64,000 nucleotides of DNA from JAVBJN01 sp031546985 (GTDB lineage Bacteria > Bacteroidota > Bacteroidia > Chitinophagales > Chitinophagaceae): the NCBI GenBank assembly GCA_031546985.1, contig JAVBJN010000068.1, positions 22,327 to 86,326 of the forward strand, in the 5' to 3' direction. Position numbers and translations under genes: made by a program. The notes under the pieces are model-generated. The model searched no databases. It saw only the letters and a list, made by a program, of their open reading frames with translations, and was not told where the DNA came from. The first letter of the stretch is position 1; the number at the start of each line of letters is the position of its first letter. Shown here piece after piece: positions 42,510-52,093 of this stretch.

Positions 42510-42530
42510 TCTTTCAATATCCCAGCAAAA

Positions 42531-42569
42531 CTGGTTCTCTTTTCAGCAAAAGGAGAACCTGTTTTTTTT
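42531..42569 (+). terminator. Intrinsic terminator
   Basis: GGTTCTC pairs with GAGAACC across a 13-base loop and is followed by eight Ts. It ends the ArsR/SRPBCC operon. Confidence 0.8.
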
Positions 42570-42584
42570 GCCTGTAAACTTCCA

Positions 42585-45569
42585 TCATGCCATTTGGCTA
42601 TCCAGCGGCACAGATATGGAGATCCTGGTACCTTTGCCTGCTTCCGATTGCAGCATCCAGGTACCATTGATGGCCGTTACCCGTTTTTGCATATTGCGCA
42701 ATCCGTTGCCTTTGCGGGGTGTACTGTAATCAAACCCTGTTCCGTTATCTTCTACCTCGAGCTGCAAGCACCCTGCGGCGAGCTGCATACGAACCAATAC
42801 CTTGCTGGCGCAGGCATGCTTTACAATATTGTGCAGCACCTCTTTCAGCACCAGGAACAGTTGCCGCCGCAATACCGGGCTAACCGGCATGGACACATAC
42901 ACGTTATCCTCTACATCGAACTTGTAATGAAAAGATTGCTGATCCAGGTATTTCCGGGCTTCGGCACGCAGAAAGCCAGCAAGATTCTGAAGCGTGTCTT
43001 CCGGTGTGTTCAGTGTCCATATCACACCATTCATGTTGTGCACCACCCTGTCGGACGACTGTTCCAGCTTTTGCACAATCTCCCGGCTTCCTTCCGGCAC
43101 ATTCTCCCGTTTAAGCATGTGCGACAATAGCACAATATTGGTAAGTTCCGAGCCAATATCGTCGTGCAGTTCGGCGGCTATCCGGTTTCGTTCGCGCTCC
43201 AGCGCCTCCTGCTCCCGCAACAATGCCAGTTGCTTTTGTACACGGCGGCGCAATTCAAAACCATATAAAAAATATAACAGAGCACCGCCCAAAAGCACCA
43301 TCCCTATGCGGAACCACCAGGTAGCATAAAACGGCGGTGTAATAACAAACCCCAACGTGCTGGTATGGCTCCAGCCACTGTTGTATTTTTTGGCCTGCAC
43401 ACAAAAAACATATTCGCCATGCTGCGGATTACTAAACTCCACTTCATTTGAGCGGGTTTCCCGCCACTCCTGCTCATCGCCCAGCTTGTACCTGTACAAT
43501 AATTGCTTAGGCTGATCGGTGGTGGGCCCGACAAAACTGATGCGAACCCGTTGTTTCTGGTAGGAAAATGAAATATGCTGCCGAAGTGCAAACACGCTGT
43601 CATTGACCTGGAAACCCGTGAAGCTCACTTTGGGCGGGCTCGCTTTTAAACCCATGTCTCCGCCGGCCAGCACCGATAGTCCCTCTGAGGTAGCTACCAG
43701 CATGCGGTCTCCTTCAAATGCAAGATCATTTACATCATTGCACAGCAACCCGTTTTCCTGCGTAATGTATCCTGTAACGGTAAAACGCTTTTGTTCAATG
43801 TCGTAATGCGCCATTGTAATACCCGCGTTGGTCAGCACATACAGCGTATCGTTATGGGTATACAACTGGCGGCAGGCTTGCCCCCTTAAACCATTCTTCT
43901 CGTCGAGGCAGGCCACCAGTTTGTGGTTTTCAATGGCCAATACACGGTTGCCGGAGGCGGCCATAAACACCACATTGCCCTTTGCCGCAAAAAACAATGC
44001 CGGAATATTCATGTAAGGTGCAAACGATAAGGTAACCAGGCTATCGCCCTGCACATAACTGGTACCTCTAAGCGTACTGATGTACCATTGGTTATGGGCA
44101 TCTATATAACTGCTAAACATACGCCGCCCCTTGAGGCCCGGCAGTGAAGGATGCGCCGCTGCATATTGCGCCCCGGGGGCGATCTTTACATTCCAACTAC
44201 ACCAGGGAATTATGGGGTAAAGGTTGCCCAACGTGTCTGTTGAAAAACCCTTCACCGTACCTGTTACCAGCTCATTGTTTTCATATCTCAAAGCCTTCGC
44301 AAATGGGGCATAACCATTTTGCAGCCGGGCAACCTTAAATATACCTTCATCCATCGCGCACCAGATGTTCTGTTTCCGGTCTTCGGCAATACGCACCACC
44401 CGGTTGTTAAACCCCGCGCCTTTGAGGTAATAAGTGGTAGCGCCTTCCTTATCGTACCGCAGCAAAACACCCTGCCCATATCCCAGCCAACGGCTGCCAT
44501 CGGTGGCAGCTAAAACACTGAGCACAGGCATGCCTTCATATTCAGTTTGGACAGAAACAGTACGAAGAAACCTGTCATACGCTATCTTATACAAACCATC
44601 ATCAGCCGTGCAGAACCAAAGTTGCTTTTCACGATCCATCGAAACCACCACCGTATGGTTATTCAAAATGGGCACTCCCGCCTGGTACCGGCCTTGTTGC
44701 TTTTTAAAAAAGAGCGTAGGATTATGCGCGTGCGTGAGCCATATGTTCTCTTCCTCATCCATATTGAGGATAATACCGCCCGCATTGCTCAAAAGGGTTT
44801 GTACATAAAATTGCTTTGCAGGTATGAGCAAACGGGGCATAGTATCGTACCAGCCATAAATACCTTTATCATTAAAAGACAGGGGTACTTTGCTCTTTGG
44901 ATTAGAAACAAACTGGTGTGTCTGATGGCGGTTGCGCATCGATGCGGGCGTTAAATCCTGTGGCAATGAAGAAGATACCAGGATAACCCTGTTTTGTGTA
45001 GTAATACCATAAACCTTATTGCCTTCGGCATTCCGGTACACGGTACTGATGTGCTCGCCTCCCTTGAGCAGCCCCTGCAGATTTAAGCGTGCAATGGATT
45101 GACCAGCTTTAAGAATAAGAATAGCATTTGTATTATCCAGCAGGAAATAAAGAGTCCCCCGCGCATCTTCTACAGGAGAATTATACTGGTAGCCATCCGG
45201 TATTTTTGCCAGCGGCGAATCATTGCGGGTGGTATGAATCTTACCCTCCAGGAAATAACTCAATTTTCCGGTAAAGGGCAGAAACCATATCCTGCCAGAA
45301 CCATCTTCATGTATGTCCAGTATTTCATTGTCGCCCAACCCGTCTGACAGGGTAAAATGTGTAAACCTGCGGCCATCGAAACAAGTAACACCCACATCGG
45401 TACCTATCCACAAAAAACCATTACGATCCTGGAGACAGTTATAAACGGTTCTGGAGGCCAGCCCATTGGCTACGGTATAATGCTCAAAGCTGGAAGGAAT
45501 TTCTTTAGCCCATCCTGCATAACAAACCAGCAGGACAAAAACAGTAAGAATAAAGCGGTAGCGATTCAA
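42585..45569 (-). CDS. Two-component-propeller sensor histidine kinase (Reg_prop, Y_Y_Y, HisKA_3)
   Basis: About 994 residues if started at TTG 45569, which places a signal-like helix (NRYRFILTVFVLLVCYAGWA) at the N-terminus; an ATG further up at 45671 would add 34 residues. The periplasmic region is a two-bladed set of Reg_prop repeats (RNGFLWIGTDVGVTCFDGRR, DGSGRIWFLPFTGKLSYF) and a Y_Y_Y domain. A membrane helix (WWFRIGMVLLGGALLYFLYG) follows. The kinase core has His in AAELHDDIGSELTNI and ATPase motifs DNGTGFDY and GNGLRNMQKRV. It likely pairs with the regulator at 45843. Such sensors in this phylum often respond to polysaccharides. Confidence 0.88.
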   Translation of the reverse strand: MNRYRFILTVFVLLVCYAGWAKEIPSSFEHYTVANGLASRTVYNCLQDRNGFLWIGTDVGVTCFDGRRFTHFTLSDGLGDNEILDIHEDGSGRIWFLPFTGKLSYFLEGKIHTTRNDSPLAKIPDGYQYNSPVEDARGTLYFLLDNTNAILILKAGQSIARLNLQGLLKGGEHISTVYRNAEGNKVYGITTQNRVILVSSSLPQDLTPASMRNRHQTHQFVSNPKSKVPLSFNDKGIYGWYDTMPRLLIPAKQFYVQTLLSNAGGIILNMDEEENIWLTHAHNPTLFFKKQQGRYQAGVPILNNHTVVVSMDREKQLWFCTADDGLYKIAYDRFLRTVSVQTEYEGMPVLSVLAATDGSRWLGYGQGVLLRYDKEGATTYYLKGAGFNNRVVRIAEDRKQNIWCAMDEGIFKVARLQNGYAPFAKALRYENNELVTGTVKGFSTDTLGNLYPIIPWCSWNVKIAPGAQYAAAHPSLPGLKGRRMFSSYIDAHNQWYISTLRGTSYVQGDSLVTLSFAPYMNIPALFFAAKGNVVFMAASGNRVLAIENHKLVACLDEKNGLRGQACRQLYTHNDTLYVLTNAGITMAHYDIEQKRFTVTGYITQENGLLCNDVNDLAFEGDRMLVATSEGLSVLAGGDMGLKASPPKVSFTGFQVNDSVFALRQHISFSYQKQRVRISFVGPTTDQPKQLLYRYKLGDEQEWRETRSNEVEFSNPQHGEYVFCVQAKKYNSGWSHTSTLGFVITPPFYATWWFRIGMVLLGGALLYFLYGFELRRRVQKQLALLREQEALERERNRIAAELHDDIGSELTNIVLLSHMLKRENVPEGSREIVQKLEQSSDRVVHNMNGVIWTLNTPEDTLQNLAGFLRAEARKYLDQQSFHYKFDVEDNVYVSMPVSPVLRRQLFLVLKEVLHNIVKHACASKVLVRMQLAAGCLQLEVEDNGTGFDYSTPRKGNGLRNMQKRVTAINGTWMLQSEAGKGTRISISVPLDSQMA

Positions 45570-45842
45570 GGCACAATAAATTATAGCAAAAGTTGATATC
45601 CGGCCCAAGGGATTGTGGAGCAAAATGCTCCTGCCTGTTCTAACCCCATGGCAGAAACGAATATAATCCAAACAGGCGATAAATAAGGTTTAAGATATTG
45701 TAAATCATACATAATGATGATTTTATAAGGTGCATGCCTGCACCAGTTTCGTACAAAAAAACGGTTGCCCCAAAGCCACAGCAAATTAGGCGCAACTTTA
45801 TTGTCTCTGTTTTATGGGCAGGGAGTTTTTATGTTAAACCAT

Positions 45843-46478
45843 TTATTTATTGCGGCCGGTTTTATTCAGCGCCTCGATCCGGTTGCGCACCTGTAGTTTT
45901 TCATAAATGTGCCGGATATGTGTGCGAATGGTATTCACACTTACAAAGAGGCGCTCTGCGATTTCCTTATTGCCGTAGCCTTTGGCCAGCAAATCGAGGG
46001 TTTCGTTCTCCCGCTGGGTAAGCATTAATTCCGGTTTGGACTCAGGCATTGGCTGCCGGAATGCTTTAACCACTTTGCTGGCAATCTCGGTACTCATTGG
46101 CGCACCGCCCATCAGCAACTCTTTAATGGCGCTGAACAAAGTATCACCTACCGTCTTTTTAAGAATGTAACCATCGGCACCCACTTTTAAAGCGGCAAAG
46201 ATCTTGTCGGAATCTTCAAAAATGGTGCACATCATCACTTTCACCTCCGGGTAATGGGTTTTGATGCTGCGGGTACACTCAATGCCGTTCATGCCTGGCA
46301 GGTCTATATCCATCAGCAGCACATGCGGCTGGCTGTGCTTCATACCGGCAATGGCTTCTTCTGCGCAGGCGTAACTGTTGCAAACAAATTCCGGATGGGT
46401 ATTGAGCAAAAAAGTTAACCCCGATCGCATGCCCGGATGATCTTCTACCACACATACTTTAATAGGCTGGCTGTTCAT
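45843..46478 (-). CDS. NarL/FixJ-type response regulator
   Basis: The 211-residue protein has a receiver domain (ED at 12-13, Asp57 in LMDIDLPGMNG, Lys in YILKKTVG) and a LuxR helix-turn-helix (LTQRENETLDLLAKGYGNKE, LFVSVNTIRTHIRHIYEKLQ). It lies upstream of, and on the same strand as, the propeller kinase and is its probable partner. Confidence 0.92.
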   Translation of the reverse strand: MNSQPIKVCVVEDHPGMRSGLTFLLNTHPEFVCNSYACAEEAIAGMKHSQPHVLLMDIDLPGMNGIECTRSIKTHYPEVKVMMCTIFEDSDKIFAALKVGADGYILKKTVGDTLFSAIKELLMGGAPMSTEIASKVVKAFRQPMPESKPELMLTQRENETLDLLAKGYGNKEIAERLFVSVNTIRTHIRHIYEKLQVRNRIEALNKTGRNK

Positions 46479-46721
46479 GAGAATAGATTACGTGTTTGAA
46501 AATAGTCTTTTTCCGCGTAGCATTTGCCTAACCCATCTCTTTTACCAGCATACAGTTGCCTGAAAAACAGGCTTTTGCAGCTAACGGCCCACCCACAATG
46601 CATAGCCCATTCTACTTTTCAAATATTCCCCGTCAAATAGCCGTACCTTCCGCGCCGCTCCAACAGTCAGCTACAATACACAAGAGAGGACCGGGTGAAC
46701 CACCAGGAGAAGCTGATTAAA

Positions 46722-47318
46722 ATGAACGCACCATTTGAAGAACTAGTAGAGAGCTACATTACAGGCAATGTGGGCATCTCTGAACAATTCCTTACCACAC
46801 GTCTTGCAGGATTACTGCAACAAAACATTAAAGATCTTTCAGACGGGGGCCACATGAGCCGGGCAGGCATTGGCAACCATACCGTAGCCGATACCAAGCA
46901 GCAACTCCGTGGCGACAGGATAAGCTGGCTCGACCGCGGCACGACCAACCACCATGAGCAGGAATTTCTCGATCATGTAGAAGGTTTTATCGACTACCTG
47001 AACCGTACCTGCTATACCGGCATCAACGCTTATGAGTTTCATTATGCGCTGTATGACGAAGGTAGTTTTTACAAACGCCACAAAGACCAGTTTAAGACCG
47101 ATAACAAACGCAAATTCTCGCTCATCAGTTATCTTAACGATGACTGGACAGCGCAGGATGGCGGGCAATTGTGGATGCACCATGAGGGTCAGGCCGTGCA
47201 ACAGATCATTCCCAACAGCGGCAAAGCGGTTTTCTTTAAAAGCGACGAAGTAGAACATGAAGTAACCGTAGCGCACAGGCCAAGAATGAGTGTTACCGGT
47301 TGGCTTAAACGGGTATAA
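46722..47318 (+). CDS. 2OG-Fe(II) oxygenase
   Basis: From ATG 46722 (GTG 46695 also possible), 198 residues. The double-stranded beta-helix motif is visible: HxD in SFYKRHKDQFKTDNKRKFS, the distal His in VEHEV, and the 2-oxoglutarate-binding Arg in HRPRMSVTGWLKR. It resembles SM-20/PKHD-type prolyl hydroxylases. Chemistry: Fe(II)- and 2-oxoglutarate-dependent hydroxylation; the substrate is unknown. Monocistronic. Confidence 0.88.
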   Translation: MNAPFEELVESYITGNVGISEQFLTTRLAGLLQQNIKDLSDGGHMSRAGIGNHTVADTKQQLRGDRISWLDRGTTNHHEQEFLDHVEGFIDYLNRTCYTGINAYEFHYALYDEGSFYKRHKDQFKTDNKRKFSLISYLNDDWTAQDGGQLWMHHEGQAVQQIIPNSGKAVFFKSDEVEHEVTVAHRPRMSVTGWLKRV

Positions 47319-47418
47319 CCCGCATTCACTCCATACCATAACACACCAGGCCTGTTACCCTAATAGGCCCCGCCTCCTAATGCCCGGAATTTAAATCTCA
47401 GGATTTACCGATAACAAA

Positions 47419-47447
47419 AACACCACCAGGCAACCTGATGGTGTTTT
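47419..47447. terminator. Bidirectional terminator between convergent genes
   Basis: CACCAcCAGG pairs with CCTGaTGGTG, with A-run left and T-run right, between the oxygenase gene and the convergent alkene reductase gene. Confidence 0.75.
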
Positions 47448-47471
47448 GCATTTCCTTCTACTTCTTATTCA

Positions 47472-48596
47472 CTACCTATTCACTTCCATCGCCAGACTAG
47501 CCTCATAAAGCGGATAATCGGTATACCCTTTTTCCGCACCGCCGTAATGCAGGCTGCGATCGGGTGCTGTTAAAGGCCAATCGTGTTGCATACGGGTTAC
47601 CAGGTCGGGATTGGCAATAAAAGGCTCACCAAAACCAGCAAGGTCTATCACCCCTTCTGCCAGGTAATGCTCCGACTTCGCTTTATCCATACCGCCAGCC
47701 AGGATGATAACACCATTATACCAGCTCCTGAACCGGTTTAAAAAACCTTCGGGTATGGCAAAACTGCCCCGTGATTGCTGATCCATCAGGTGAATATAAG
47801 CGATACCCCTTGCTGCCAGCTCCCTGGCCAGGTATTCATACGTAGCTTCAATCTCATTGTAATGCGGCAATTCATGCAGGCCGCCATAAGGCGTTAAACG
47901 AATGGCCACTTTCGCTGCACCAATTGCGGCAATACAAGCATCAATCGCTTCGAGCAAAAAGCGACTGCGGTTTTCTATACTGCCACCATATTCGTCGGTT
48001 CGGTTGTTGGTATGCGGATTCAGAAATTGCTCTATCAGGTAACCATTGGCGCCATGCAGTTCTATACCATCAAAACCAGCGGCAACAGCGTTGGCAGCGG
48101 CATAGGTAAAATCCTGCACCACCGCTTTAACCTCCGTTGCAGACAACGCACGGGGTTGGGAGCAGGTCACAAAATTCTCCTTTCCGTTTTCATCATAGCC
48201 CCAGGCAAAAGATTGCGCGGCTTGCAGGTCAGATGCGCCCACAGGAGCCACACCACCCGGCTGGTTGCTTACATGCGACACACGACCCACATGCCAGAGC
48301 TGGCTAAAGATCATACTGCCCTTTTCATGCACAGCGCGGGTTACCAACTTCCAGCCTTCGACTTGCGCCTGGGTGTACAAACCCGGTATGTGCAGCACAC
48401 CCATCGCGGTTGGGGAGATAGCTGTACCTTCTGTAACAATAAGTCCCGCGCCATCGACACCAGCACGCTGACTGTAGTACAAGGCATTCATTTCATTCGG
48501 AATGCCATTGGGGTTGCGGGCACGGGTCATAGGCGCCATTACCACGCGGTTCAATAGTTTAAGATTCCCTTTTTCGAAGGGTTGGAACAGTTTCAT
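47472..48596 (-). CDS. Old Yellow Enzyme-family alkene reductase
   Basis: From ATG 48596, 374 residues. OYE signatures: LLNRVVMAPMTRARNPNG at the N-terminus, YYSQRAG, SQLWHVGRVSHVSNQPGG, DGIELHGANGYLIEQFLNPHTNNRTDEYGGS and the FMN phosphate site ILAGGMDKAKSEHYLAEG. FMN enzymes of this group reduce activated C=C bonds with NAD(P)H. The neighbouring gene is a paralogue; together with the aldo/keto reductase they form a leftward unit facing a LysR regulator. Confidence 0.93.
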   Translation of the reverse strand: MKLFQPFEKGNLKLLNRVVMAPMTRARNPNGIPNEMNALYYSQRAGVDGAGLIVTEGTAISPTAMGVLHIPGLYTQAQVEGWKLVTRAVHEKGSMIFSQLWHVGRVSHVSNQPGGVAPVGASDLQAAQSFAWGYDENGKENFVTCSQPRALSATEVKAVVQDFTYAAANAVAAGFDGIELHGANGYLIEQFLNPHTNNRTDEYGGSIENRSRFLLEAIDACIAAIGAAKVAIRLTPYGGLHELPHYNEIEATYEYLARELAARGIAYIHLMDQQSRGSFAIPEGFLNRFRSWYNGVIILAGGMDKAKSEHYLAEGVIDLAGFGEPFIANPDLVTRMQHDWPLTAPDRSLHYGGAEKGYTDYPLYEASLAMEVNR

Positions 48597-48606
48597 GTTG
48601 GTGTAT

Positions 48607-49728
48607 TTAAATTGATGAAACAACTACAGGTTCGTAAGCCGGATAATCGATGTACCCTTTTTCTCCACCGCCAAAGAAGTAAGCTCTGTTGGGTTCGTTT
48701 AAGGGTAAGTCGTTTCGTAAGCGGTATGGCAGATCGGGATTGGCGATAAACGGACGACCAAAGGAAACCAGGTCGGCCCAGTCATTTACCAATGCTTCTT
48801 CGGCACGTGCTTTGGCGTATTTTCCGGTGTAGATCAATGTGCCTTTAAAAGCCTGGCGGTAGGCCTCTTTAAATGCTACCGGCATCACCGGTGCATTATC
48901 CCAATCGGCTTCTGCAATGTGGATATAAGCGATACCTATTTCGCTGAGCACTTTAGCGGCCTCTATATAGGTAATTTCGGGTGTATCGTCCTGCGCGCCC
49001 ATCAGCGTGGTTAATGGCGCCTGGCGCACGCCTACACGTTCTGCGCCAATGGCATCGGCCACCGCCGTTACCACTTCTTTCAGAAAGCGCAAACGGTTTT
49101 CTATACTACCGCCATATTCATCGGTGCGCAGATTGGTTTGCGAGTCTATAAACTGCTCTATCAAATAACCATTGGCGCCATGCAGTTCAATACCATCAAA
49201 CCCGGCAGCAATGGCATTTTTAGCCGCCTGCGCAAAATCATTGACGATGGCTTTAATCTCTGGCACAGTTAGTTCCCTGGGCATAGAGTGTTGCACCATT
49301 TCACCGGCACCATTATCCGGGCCTTTGCCTTCCAGGTCGAGAAATACTTTAACTCCTTCTGCAACAATTGCAGAGGGCGCTACCGGTGCCTCGCCGTTTA
49401 GTTGCAAGGAAGTGTGCGATATACGGCCCACATGCCAGAGCTGCGCAAATATTTTACCACCATTGGCATGTACGGCGCTGGTTACTTTTTTCCAGCCTTC
49501 GATCTGAGGCTGGGTATAAATGCCGGGTGTCCACGCATACCCTTGTCCCTGCCGGCTGATTTGGGTGCCTTCGGCAATAATGAGTCCGGCGCTGGCCCTT
49601 TGGCTGTAATATTCGGCCATCAGATCGGTAGCCACTTCGCCCTCACCTGCCCGTGAGCGGGTCATGGGCGGCATAACGATGCGGTTGCGGAGTTCAATTT
49701 CTCCTAACTTATATGGTTGAAACAACAT
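48607..49728 (-). CDS. Old Yellow Enzyme-family alkene reductase (paralogue)
   Basis: The 373-residue protein has the same family motifs: IVMPPMTRSRAGEGE, FAQLWHVGRISHTSLQLNG, GFDGIELHGANGYLIEQFID, TDEYGGSIENRLRFL. It ends 11 bases before the next OYE start, so they are co-transcribed. Sequence divergence throughout suggests an old duplication with separate substrates rather than a recent copy. Confidence 0.93.
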   Translation of the reverse strand: MLFQPYKLGEIELRNRIVMPPMTRSRAGEGEVATDLMAEYYSQRASAGLIIAEGTQISRQGQGYAWTPGIYTQPQIEGWKKVTSAVHANGGKIFAQLWHVGRISHTSLQLNGEAPVAPSAIVAEGVKVFLDLEGKGPDNGAGEMVQHSMPRELTVPEIKAIVNDFAQAAKNAIAAGFDGIELHGANGYLIEQFIDSQTNLRTDEYGGSIENRLRFLKEVVTAVADAIGAERVGVRQAPLTTLMGAQDDTPEITYIEAAKVLSEIGIAYIHIAEADWDNAPVMPVAFKEAYRQAFKGTLIYTGKYAKARAEEALVNDWADLVSFGRPFIANPDLPYRLRNDLPLNEPNRAYFFGGGEKGYIDYPAYEPVVVSSI

Positions 49729-49758
49729 GATTGAATTGTTTTAATGAATGACTGGCAA

Positions 49759-50748
49759 TTACGCCTCGATTTTAGCCAGTTCGGCATTTATAACCGCTAA
49801 CGCTGCTGTGGTAAGGTCAAAATGCATGGCACCTGCATTGGCAATGGCTTGCTCTGCATTTCTTGCACCGGCCAACACTACCGTTATACCTTTTTGCAAA
49901 GTGGTCCAGCGCAATACCAGCTGGGCCAGTGTAGCGTTTTCTGCGTCTGCGATGGGCTGGATTGTGTTGAGGAATGTCTTCACCCTATCGAGGTCGAACT
50001 GGCCAAAATAACCATTGCGGTGATCGTTATGCTTCAGCTTTTCATTCTGGAAATATTTGCCCGAAAGCAAACCCCGCTCCATTGGGCTGTATGCGATAAT
50101 GCCCATATTATTTTCTACCGCGTAAGGCACCAGATCGGTTTCAATACCACGGTTGAGCATGCTGTAATACACCTGGTTGGATGCTGGCAGAAGCGTTTGC
50201 GATGCTTCTTTTAATTGGTCTACACTGTAGTTGGAGACACCCGCAGCGCGAATTTTTCCTTGCTGGATCAGGGTTTCCATAGCCTCCATCGTTTCGTCTA
50301 TTGGCGTGGTAGCATCTGGCCAGTGTTGTTGCAGCAGATCAATATAATCGGTATTCAGGCGCTTCAGGCTCTCTTCTACTTCTTTAATAATGTTGGCTTT
50401 GGAAGCATACTTAAAAATGGGGACTTGCTTGCCGTTTTCTTCTACTTCAAAGAAGGCTTCGCCCTTGCCCAGGTTGCTACCATCCCAAACCAATCCGAAT
50501 TTGGTAAGCAGTTGCACTTTGCTCCTGTCTTTTCCTTTCAGGGCTTCGCCAATCAGCTCTTCGCTTAAACCGAAACCATAAAATGGCGCGGTATCTAATG
50601 TGGTTACGCCATTATCTAAGGATGCGTGAATAGCGTTGATAGAATCTTTCTTCTCATTGCCACCCCACATGGTGCCGCCAATAGCGAAAGCGCCGTAGGC
50701 GATGGCCGATAATTTTACATCTGAGTTTCCTAATGTCCTGTATTCCAT
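49759..50748 (-). CDS. Aldo/keto reductase
   Basis: The 329-residue TIM-barrel enzyme begins MEYRTLGNSDVKLSAIAYGA. The catalytic tetrad region is seen as TLDTAPFYGFGLSEELIGEA (Asp and Tyr), Lys in LLTKFGL and His in LLQQHWPDATTP. The NADPH-binding end reads ITVVLAGARNAEQAIAN. First gene of the leftward reductase unit, transcribed from the TAATTTTG promoter at 50857. Likely reduces reactive aldehydes or ketones. Confidence 0.92.
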   Translation of the reverse strand: MEYRTLGNSDVKLSAIAYGAFAIGGTMWGGNEKKDSINAIHASLDNGVTTLDTAPFYGFGLSEELIGEALKGKDRSKVQLLTKFGLVWDGSNLGKGEAFFEVEENGKQVPIFKYASKANIIKEVEESLKRLNTDYIDLLQQHWPDATTPIDETMEAMETLIQQGKIRAAGVSNYSVDQLKEASQTLLPASNQVYYSMLNRGIETDLVPYAVENNMGIIAYSPMERGLLSGKYFQNEKLKHNDHRNGYFGQFDLDRVKTFLNTIQPIADAENATLAQLVLRWTTLQKGITVVLAGARNAEQAIANAGAMHFDLTTAALAVINAELAKIEA

Positions 50749-50856
50749 AATGTCTGGTGATTATTTTTTGATTGTTACTGTTTTAAATACATTTGTCTAA
50801 CCCAAAGCATCTTTTATCCTCCTCCCTTTTCTACCTGCCTTTTGCTTTTGGTTTGA

Positions 50857-50909
50857 CAAAATTACAACGGTAAAATGTGTCAGTAAAATAACCTAAGTCA
50901 TATCTTTGC
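50857..50909. promoter_or_regulatory. Divergent promoter pair between reductase operon and LysR gene
   Basis: TAATTTTG on the minus strand (50857-50864) and TATCTTTGC on the plus strand (50901-50909) are both perfect TAnnTTTG boxes, 36 bases apart. A palindrome TAACAagTGTTA lies at 50926-50937, just downstream of the LysR promoter. The layout is typical of LysR control of a divergent target and itself. Confidence 0.65.
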
Positions 50910-50962
50910 ATCAGAATAATGATAGTAACAAGTGTTATTATTGTTAAAAAACAAGCACGATT

Positions 50963-51859
50963 ATGCTCAATCTCGAATGGCTGCGCACTTTTAAAGCGAT
51001 ATACGACCATGGCTCTTTGACCCATGCCGCACAGGCTTTGTACATTTCCCAACCAGGGGTGAGCCTGCACCTGAACTCGCTCGAAGCGTATACGGGCTAC
51101 AAACTATTCGACCGGTCGGCCAAGCGGATGGTGCCTACCGAGCGGGGCAAAGTGCTGTATAATTTTGTGCTGGAACCACTGAACAAGCTGGAATCGGCAG
51201 AGCAGCTTTTTCACAAAAGCTCCAAAGTAGACCGGGCTACCATCAGCATTGGTATGTGTTTCGAAACCTTCCAGTTTACGTTGGAAAGCTATATTTCATC
51301 GCTGCCCTTTAACGTGATTATCAAATTTGGCGACTATCCGCAAATGCTGCACGACCTGGATAAAGGCTTGCTGGATCTGATTATAACACCGCAGAAGGGA
51401 GAGCAAACCAACCTGGAGTACAAGCCCTTTTCAAAGGAGCGGATTGTAATGGTATGCGGTTCAAAAACCGATATTAAAGCGGTAACAGCTTTGCTCAAAA
51501 AGAACAAGATCAAAGAAGCGGAAGAATGGCTTAAACAGCAGATCTGGTACAGCACAGCATCGGATATGGAACATTTGAAACGGTTCTGGCAAATGAATTT
51601 TAAACACCACCTGGACTTTAAGCCCAACTATATTGTACCCAATATCAGCTCTATTGTGCGCTGCCTGAGCAATAAAGAAGGTTTTTCTATCCTGCCCGAT
51701 TTTTTATGCCGCGAGGAAATTGCCAGTGGTGGCATTAAACTGGTTTGGGAAGGCAATAATATACTGGAAAACACACTGTATTTCGGTACCCGCAAACGCA
51801 CCATGTTTGAAAAAGAGATAGGTATGGTTAAAGCTATTTTTGAATCGCAGAAACGGTAG
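50963..51859 (+). CDS. LysR-family transcriptional regulator
   Basis: The 298-residue protein has an N-terminal winged helix (LNLEWLRTFKAIYDHGSLTH, ALYISQPGVSLHLNSLEAYT) and a substrate-binding domain of two Rossmann-like lobes (TISIGMCFETFQFTLESYIS, DLIITPQKGEQTNLEYKPF). It is divergent from the OYE/aldo-keto reductase unit and likely regulates it in response to electrophiles or a substrate of those enzymes. Confidence 0.92.
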   Translation: MLNLEWLRTFKAIYDHGSLTHAAQALYISQPGVSLHLNSLEAYTGYKLFDRSAKRMVPTERGKVLYNFVLEPLNKLESAEQLFHKSSKVDRATISIGMCFETFQFTLESYISSLPFNVIIKFGDYPQMLHDLDKGLLDLIITPQKGEQTNLEYKPFSKERIVMVCGSKTDIKAVTALLKKNKIKEAEEWLKQQIWYSTASDMEHLKRFWQMNFKHHLDFKPNYIVPNISSIVRCLSNKEGFSILPDFLCREEIASGGIKLVWEGNNILENTLYFGTRKRTMFEKEIGMVKAIFESQKR

Positions 51860-51918
51860 TCACTCCGTAACCCAACATGCCCATGACGGGATTCCTCCTC
51901 AAACATTTCCAATTACCA

Positions 51919-52005
51919 TGTCATGCTGCGCCGCCTGTCCCGCCCATGCGGGGAGCCACGAGGAAACAGTATTTCTTATCGGGAGATTCTACAGCCGGCA
52001 TGAGG
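51919..52005. repeat. Degenerate dispersed palindromic repeat
   Basis: TGTCATGCTGCGCCGCC at one end and GGGAGATTCTACAGCCGGCA at the other resemble the widespread Bacteroidota intergenic repeat that starts TGTCATGCTGAG and contains GGGAGATTCTTCG. A GC-rich inner hairpin (CCCGCccatGCGGG) is also present. It lies between convergent genes. Confidence 0.4.
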
Positions 52006-52043
52006 GGAACAAGATTCACCTATACCTAACTCCTGGCCGTAAT

Positions 52044-52067
52044 AAAAAATGCCTCCGAAGAGGCATT
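52044..52067 (-). terminator. Intrinsic terminator (minus strand)
   Basis: AATGCCTCcgaaGAGGCATT with a U-run on the minus-strand side, right after the AAA ATPase gene. Confidence 0.8.
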
Positions 52068-52093
52068 CCTAATATAATAGCATAAGCATAGGA

